Positions 41,475 through 45,774 of a stretch of DNA of 45,774 nt are shown one piece after another. The notes under the pieces were generated by a model. The model was not told where the DNA came from. It saw only the letters and a list, made by a program, of their open reading frames with translations, and did no database searches. Location: assembly GCA_017513005.1 (NCBI GenBank), contig JAFWDM010000127.1, positions 1-45,774 on the forward strand, given 5' to 3'. Numbering within the stretch: position 1 is the stretch's first letter; the number at the start of each line of letters is the position of its first letter. Source of the stretch: Lachnospiraceae bacterium (GTDB taxonomy: Bacteria > Bacillota > Clostridia > Lachnospirales > Lachnospiraceae). Both the position numbers and the translations under genes were made by a program.

Positions 41475-43781
41475 ATGGAAAAAAAGAAGACTGTCCCTGC
41501 CGCGCTGGCGGTTATGACGTTTCTGCTGGCGGCAGTCCTTGCCGCGGCGGCAGCCGTCCATCTGCGGCAGTCTGCCGGGGAGACAGAGACGGGCGGGAAA
41601 ACCGCATATTTTGAAAATATCCTGTTCAGCGGGCAGAGCACAGTCCGTCAGGTATCCCGGACGGAGGAGGCTTTTGCCCGGGATGCCGCCTTTCCATCTG
41701 CGCCGGTACAGCAGATTTGTCTGCACCGGCGCTGTCCCGGAAAGTGGACCGCCTATGTGCCGGCGGACCTCTCCGGAGGTTTTTACCTGCACTTCACCGG
41801 CTTTGCTTCTCTCAGACTCTCGGCAGTGCCGGACCGGGCGGAGAAAGGTTCCGACGAGGCAGAGGCAGACCCCGGTCGTGCAGAGGCGGCTTTCGACGAG
41901 GCAGAGGCTGTGCCGGGCCGGGAGGGAGCGGTTCCGGCGGACATGGGAGGAGTGCTCACCATCAAAAGCGGCACATACCTGTCCGTGGAGGAGCTGCGCA
42001 GTCTGACAGGGGATCCGGGCAATGGGGACCCGGAGAAAAAAGCAGCCGGGGCCGGAGCAGCCGGGACCGGAGAGGAACCGGAGATACAGGATCCTGCTGA
42101 TCCTGCGAAGGATCCCGGCCTGCCGGGAAAAGTCCGTCTGCAGGCGGCGGCGGTCAGCCGGGACGGCGGGATCCTGGAAGAGGCGGAGCTCACATTTTTC
42201 TTCGCCAATGCGGTTCCCACACTCTACCTCGATACGGTTTCCGGCAGTATGGAGGCGGTGGATGCGGACAAAACGCACAGGGAAAACGGAAGCTTCCTCT
42301 TTTTCAGGGAGGACGGACGCCGGGATGTCTCGGGCACCTGCAGCCTGCACGGGCGCGGAAACAGCAGCTGGAACGAGGATAAAAAACAATACAGCCTGAA
42401 TCTCACCGACTCTGCGGAAGTCCTCGGCATGGACGCTTCGAAAAAGTTTGCCCTGATCGCAAATAGTTCGGACGATTCGAACCTGCGCAACAGGACAGCC
42501 TTCGACATCGCACGTCTGTGCGCTATGCCCGCTTCGCCCGGGTCCGCCTTTGTGAATGTCTATCTGAACGGCGTCTATAACGGCTTTTACCTGCTCGCGC
42601 AGCGTCCCAATGCCAAGGGCGGGAGTGTACGGATCGCGAAGCTGGAGAAGGCGAATGAGGCGGCTGCCCGGCAGGATCCGGAGGGGACCGGGGCTTTTGC
42701 GGAATCGGACCCGGAGGGAACCGCGGCTTTTGCGGAATCGGCCCCGGAGGGAACCGCCACAGATTCGGACGGGCTGACAGTTGTTACAGACCCGGACGGG
42801 CTTGAGACCCACGCTTTCGGGCGGCAGGTGCTCCCGGCTGATATCACCGGCGGGTATCTGCTGGAGATGGACGGGCGCTATGAGGACGAGGACTGCTGGT
42901 TTTCTACGCAGCGGCACCATTTCGTGATCAAATATCCGGAGAAGATCCCCTTGCAGGAGGCGGAATACATTGCCGGCTATGTGCGGGAGGCGGAAAAGGC
43001 GATCTATGCCGAAGACGGGAAAAATCCTGATACCGGCAGGCCCTGGGAGGAATACCTGGATGCGGATTCCTGGGCCAAAATGTATCTTCTGCAGGATTTT
43101 ACGGCCCAGTGGGATGTGGAGAGTTTCAGCTTTTTCATTTATAAGGACACGGGGGACCCCCTCCTGTACTGCGGACCCGTGTGGGATTTCGACCTCTCCA
43201 TGGGAACGACGGGGCTGGGGAGACTTCCCAACCTGATGCAGCGCAGCAGTTGGCTTTTGGACCACAGGCCCGGCTGGCTCACACAGCTCTATGCACACGC
43301 CGACTTCTCATCAACCGTCCATGCGATCCTTGAGGATACATTTGTCCCCGTACTGGAAACATATCTGGGCGCCGGGCAGACAGGAGAGGCAGACAGCATG
43401 GTCGGATATGCCGCGTGGATGGACAGGCTCCACAGCAGTGCCGCAATGGATGCGTACAGGTGGGAAGAGAAAAACGGTTTTCCGGAGGATGCGCAGGCTG
43501 TGCGGGCCTGGCTTCTGGGACGCCTGGACTTCTATACGGAGTATGAAGCCTTTCCGGAGAGGTTCTGCACAGTGACTTTTCGCTATGGCTTTGCGGACAT
43601 GGACGTGTATATCCGGCGGGGAAGCAGGATCGGTTTTGTCCCCACTGAGGAATTCGGCGAACATCTTTACAAGAGCTTCCGGAAAAAGTACGGAGAGGTG
43701 GACGGATGGACCGCGGAGGACGGCACGGTCCTGACGGAGGATACGGTGATCGACAGCGATCAGGTATTTTTGCCTTTTTAG
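41475..43781 (+). CDS. CotH kinase family protein, membrane-anchored and exported
   Basis: A 768-aa protein with an N-terminal helix (about 8-28, signal anchor) and a CotH domain. CotH of Bacillus is a spore-coat protein kinase with an atypical fold. SLHGRGNSSWNEDKKQYSLNL, KKFALIANSSDDSNLRNRTAFDIA and GPVWDFDLSMG are the recognisable motifs; the last holds the metal-binding acids. Pseudo-repeats DEAEADPGRAEA (about 135-155) and PEGTAAFAES (about 402-428) are low-complexity inserts. The C-terminal ~55 residues carry an Ig-like repeat (FRYGFADMDVYIRRGS). ATG 41475 has CAGGT about 9 nt upstream; the TTG at 41448 is less likely. Its presence among wall-glycan genes suggests an extracytoplasmic substrate in the wall. 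Confidence 0.83.
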   Translation: MEKKKTVPAALAVMTFLLAAVLAAAAAVHLRQSAGETETGGKTAYFENILFSGQSTVRQVSRTEEAFARDAAFPSAPVQQICLHRRCPGKWTAYVPADLSGGFYLHFTGFASLRLSAVPDRAEKGSDEAEADPGRAEAAFDEAEAVPGREGAVPADMGGVLTIKSGTYLSVEELRSLTGDPGNGDPEKKAAGAGAAGTGEEPEIQDPADPAKDPGLPGKVRLQAAAVSRDGGILEEAELTFFFANAVPTLYLDTVSGSMEAVDADKTHRENGSFLFFREDGRRDVSGTCSLHGRGNSSWNEDKKQYSLNLTDSAEVLGMDASKKFALIANSSDDSNLRNRTAFDIARLCAMPASPGSAFVNVYLNGVYNGFYLLAQRPNAKGGSVRIAKLEKANEAAARQDPEGTGAFAESDPEGTAAFAESAPEGTATDSDGLTVVTDPDGLETHAFGRQVLPADITGGYLLEMDGRYEDEDCWFSTQRHHFVIKYPEKIPLQEAEYIAGYVREAEKAIYAEDGKNPDTGRPWEEYLDADSWAKMYLLQDFTAQWDVESFSFFIYKDTGDPLLYCGPVWDFDLSMGTTGLGRLPNLMQRSSWLLDHRPGWLTQLYAHADFSSTVHAILEDTFVPVLETYLGAGQTGEADSMVGYAAWMDRLHSSAAMDAYRWEEKNGFPEDAQAVRAWLLGRLDFYTEYEAFPERFCTVTFRYGFADMDVYIRRGSRIGFVPTEEFGEHLYKSFRKKYGEVDGWTAEDGTVLTEDTVIDSDQVFLPF
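42678..42758 (+). repeat. 33-bp in-frame repeat in the CotH gene
   Basis: Two copies (42678-42710, 42711-42743) and a partial third of a unit encoding PEGTGAFAESD. They differ at only a few bases. They interrupt the CotH domain between two conserved motifs. Confidence 0.85.
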
Positions 43782-43883
43782 GCGGAGGACCTGTTTCCTC
43801 TCCCCCCGCGGGAACCACCGGAATGAATCATGAATCGACGGAATGGATCAGCAATGAAACAGTCTTTACAGGAAGAAAAGGGA

Positions 43884-45614
43884 ATGCGGGAGCGGCTGCC
43901 GGAGGAGTTTCTCCTCCGGATCAGAGACCTTTTGCCGGAAAAAGAATACCAGGCGTTTTTGTCCTCCTACGGGCGAAAACGCTTTTTTTCCCTGCGTGTA
44001 AATCCCCTGAAATGTACCCCGGAGCGTTTTCTGGAGCTGATGGAGCCTGCGCTGCAGGCGCTGACGGAGCCATACGGGGCGGTTTGCGGGGCTACCGGCG
44101 CCGGGCAGACCACAGCAGATCCGGGTGCAGGGGTTGGCGCCGGGCAGGCTGCAGTAGAGCCGGGTACAGGGGTTGGCGTCGGGCAGGATGCAGAGGCCGG
44201 CGCGCAGGACCGCGGCAGAGCCGCCCTGGTTCCCGTTCCCTGGGAACCGGACGGGTTTTATTACCCGGAGGAGCTGCGGCCGGGCCGGCACCCCCGGCAC
44301 GAAGCCGGCATGTATTATATCCAGGAGGCGAGCGCCATGGCCCCTGCTGTGCTCTGCGGAGCCCGGCCGGGAGACCGGGTGCTGGATCTTTGTGCGGCGC
44401 CGGGAGGCAAGAGCACGAAGCTGGCGGCCTGCCTCCGGGGCCAGGGGCTTCTGGTCGCCAACGAGATCCATCCGGAGCGGGCGAAGATCCTGGCCTCCAA
44501 CCTGGAGAGGATGGGGGTCCGAAATGCGGTGGTGACAAATGAGACCCCGCAGCGGCTCGCCTCCCGCTTTCCCCTGTTTTTTGACCGGATCCTCGTCGAT
44601 GCCCCCTGCTCCGGGGAGGGGATGTTCCGCAAGGAAGAGGCAGCACTCACACAGTGGAGCCTGGAAAATATCCAGCTGTGCGCCCGGCGGCAGAAGGAGA
44701 TCCTGGAGGAGGCCGCGGCCATGCTCCGCCCTGGCGGAATACTGGCCTACTCCACCTGCACCTTTGCCCCCGAAGAAAACGAAGACGTGATCCGCTGGTT
44801 CCTGGAGGAACATCCTTCCTTTTCCCTGATCGAGATCCCGGGACTGCCGGGCGTGGACACGGAAGGATGGGGGTTCTCCCCGGGGAGCCTGCCCGGGACT
44901 GTGCGGCTGTGGCCGCACCGCCTGCAGGGGGAGGGGCATTTCGCTGCCCTCCTGCAGAAAGAAGGAAGGCCGGACAGGAGACCGGCGGGCGGAGAGGACC
45001 GGGCAGAACCCTTAGCCGCGGCATCTGCCGGTACAGGGGGCAGAAGCAGCAGAAAGCTGTATGGACCGGGAGAAAAAGAAGATAGGAATAAAGAAGGAAG
45101 AAAAAAGGAAAGCAGGAATAGAGCGGGCAGGAATAAAAGAGGGCAGATAGATCCCGGCCGGGCGGAGACTGTCCGTCTCTGGCGCGCTTTTCAGAACGAA
45201 GCACTCCTTCCTCCGGACCCCGCCGCCGGGCCGGCTCTGTGGGACCTGCCGGAGGACCGCCTGCTCCTGTTCGGAGATGCGCTCTATGCCTGCCCCGTCC
45301 CGCAGGACAGCCTGTCGCTGGCGGGCCTGCGGGTCCTGTGCCCCGGTCTGCAGCTGGGCAGGCAGAAAAAAGGAAGATTCGTTCCCGCCCATGCCCTGGG
45401 CATGGCCCTGCACGGCGGGGAGGTCCGGAGATTCATTGATTTTTCAGGGGAGAGCCCTGCCGCCTCTGCCTGGATCCGGGGGGAAGCGATCCCTGTCGGG
45501 GAGGAACAGGAAAACGGCTGGACCCTGGTCATGATCGACGGCTGCACCGCGGGATGGGGAAAGGTGAGCGGGGGAATGCTGAAAAACCACTATCCGAAAG
45601 GTCTGCGAAGGTGA
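43884..45614 (+). CDS. RsmF/NSUN-type 16S rRNA m5C methyltransferase
   Basis: A 576-aa SAM-dependent RNA cytosine-5 methyltransferase, cytoplasmic, acting on 16S rRNA or tRNA. RVLDLCAAPGGKSTKLAACL (near 165-184) binds SAM, VDAPCSGEGMFRKE gives motif IV with Cys242, and AYSTCTFAPEENE gives motif VI with Cys292. The C-terminal part carries the RsmF RNA-binding extension (VPAHALGMAL, RRFIDFSGE, GWTLVMIDGCTAGWGK). Inserts not usual in the family lie near 73-105 (39-bp repeats) and about 350-425 (Arg/Lys/Glu/Gly-rich linker). Start 43884 has AGGAAG 8 nt upstream and gives a family-like N-terminus; ATG 43854 or 43830 would add 10 or 18 residues. It is a housekeeping gene marking the right border of the glycan locus. 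Confidence 0.9.
   Translation: MRERLPEEFLLRIRDLLPEKEYQAFLSSYGRKRFFSLRVNPLKCTPERFLELMEPALQALTEPYGAVCGATGAGQTTADPGAGVGAGQAAVEPGTGVGVGQDAEAGAQDRGRAALVPVPWEPDGFYYPEELRPGRHPRHEAGMYYIQEASAMAPAVLCGARPGDRVLDLCAAPGGKSTKLAACLRGQGLLVANEIHPERAKILASNLERMGVRNAVVTNETPQRLASRFPLFFDRILVDAPCSGEGMFRKEEAALTQWSLENIQLCARRQKEILEEAAAMLRPGGILAYSTCTFAPEENEDVIRWFLEEHPSFSLIEIPGLPGVDTEGWGFSPGSLPGTVRLWPHRLQGEGHFAALLQKEGRPDRRPAGGEDRAEPLAAASAGTGGRSSRKLYGPGEKEDRNKEGRKKESRNRAGRNKRGQIDPGRAETVRLWRAFQNEALLPPDPAAGPALWDLPEDRLLLFGDALYACPVPQDSLSLAGLRVLCPGLQLGRQKKGRFVPAHALGMALHGGEVRRFIDFSGESPAASAWIRGEAIPVGEEQENGWTLVMIDGCTAGWGKVSGGMLKNHYPKGLRR
44100..44200 (+). repeat. 39-bp in-frame repeat in the rRNA methyltransferase gene
   Basis: Two 39-bp units (44100-44138 and 44139-44177) and a truncated third encode AGQTTADPGAGVG, AGQAAVEPGTGVG and VGQDAEAG. 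They lie between the N-terminal domain and the SAM-binding core. Confidence 0.9.
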
Positions 45615-45642
45615 CGGAATAACGAAGGGGAGCGGCGGTGAC

Positions 45643-45709
45643 GGTGACAACGGGGACGGTTCTTTTTGTCACACAGAGCGTGACAAAAAGAACCGTCCCC
45701 GTTGTCACC
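45643..45709. repeat. 30-bp perfect inverted repeat (REP-like palindrome)
   Basis: Two perfectly complementary 30-nt arms (45643-45672 and 45680-45709) flank a 7-nt loop ACAGAGC. The arm contains GGGGACGGTTCTTTTTGTCA, a motif I recall from dispersed intergenic elements in Clostridia and other bacteria. A C-rich tract with CCGTCCCC repeats follows to 45742. It may fold into a hairpin that also acts as the terminator of the methyltransferase gene. No transposase is next to it in the window. Confidence 0.85.
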
Positions 45710-45745
45710 CCCGTCCCCTGTCCCCATTGTCCCCCCGTCCCCTCA

Positions 45746-45774
45746 TTGACCTGTTTTTTTCATTCTGCTATAAT
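45746..45774 (+). promoter_or_regulatory. Consensus sigma-A promoter at the window edge
   Basis: TTGACC (45746-45751), a 17-nt spacer and TATAAT (45769-45774). It should drive a rightward gene beyond the window. Confidence 0.8.

Noticed and set aside
41418-43298. - strand open frame of 626 codons opposite the CotH gene
   Set aside because: Shadow frame; CotH motifs on the + strand are clear.

Overview
The window reads as chromosomal DNA of a fairly GC-rich, Gram-positive member of the Clostridia, most like the Lachnospiraceae. Supporting signs are strong AGGAGG-type ribosome binding sites, TTG starts, secreted proteins with Ig-like (BIG2) and cell-wall-binding repeats, c-di-GMP-I riboswitches and a rhamnose-type wall polysaccharide locus. 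No species can be named from sequence alone. No tRNA, rRNA, CRISPR array, phage module or intact insertion sequence was seen.

Layout. (1) 0.1-3.7 kb, + strand: an L,D-transpeptidase and two Nudix hydrolases, closed by a bidirectional terminator. (2) 3.8-6.3 kb, - strand: two secreted proteins, a GH114-like glycosidase and a BIG2 plus NlpC/P60-like peptidase. Each is preceded by an almost identical c-di-GMP-I riboswitch aptamer with a terminator between aptamer and gene. This is the clearest regulatory system in the window. (3) 6.5-11.2 kb: a lipid/diacylglycerol kinase and the first of three DUF2142 membrane proteins. (4) 11.2-13.2 kb: a gene-poor regulatory island with two XRE-type repressors on opposite strands, several palindromes and two promoters that carry the same operator-like repeat. 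It is followed by a secreted cysteine-rich repeat protein (13.2-15.5 kb). (5) 15.9-45.6 kb: a long cell-surface polysaccharide locus, almost all on the + strand.

The polysaccharide locus holds two more DUF2142 proteins, two Wzx/MATE-type flippases, two acyltransferase-3 proteins and three family 2 glycosyltransferases. It also holds two RgpF-like proteins with a ParB-like tail, placed in opposite orientation around the second flippase. A LicD / TarI-like cytidylyltransferase / NAD-epimerase cassette could make and transfer a CDP-activated polyol phosphate. Three dTDP-rhamnose genes (rfbB, rfbD, rfbC) surround a GT2/DUF2304 pair. A GroP-transferase-like sulfatase-fold protein, UDP-galactopyranose mutase and a CotH-type protein kinase follow. 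The set resembles the streptococcal group A carbohydrate pathway (GacI/GacJ lipid-sugar synthase, GacH glycerol-phosphate transferase, RgpF/GacF, a GT-C transferase). I infer a rhamnose-containing wall glycan with galactofuranose, acyl and phospho-polyol decorations. rfbA, an initiating phosphosugar transferase, a classical Wzy and an ABC exporter were not found here.

The right end holds an RsmF/NSUN-type rRNA methyltransferase, a 30-bp perfect inverted repeat and a consensus promoter cut by the window edge. Across the window, several unrelated genes carry in-frame GC-rich minisatellites (15, 21, 30, 33 or 39 bp units) absent from their families, which points to a genome-wide habit of repeat expansion.
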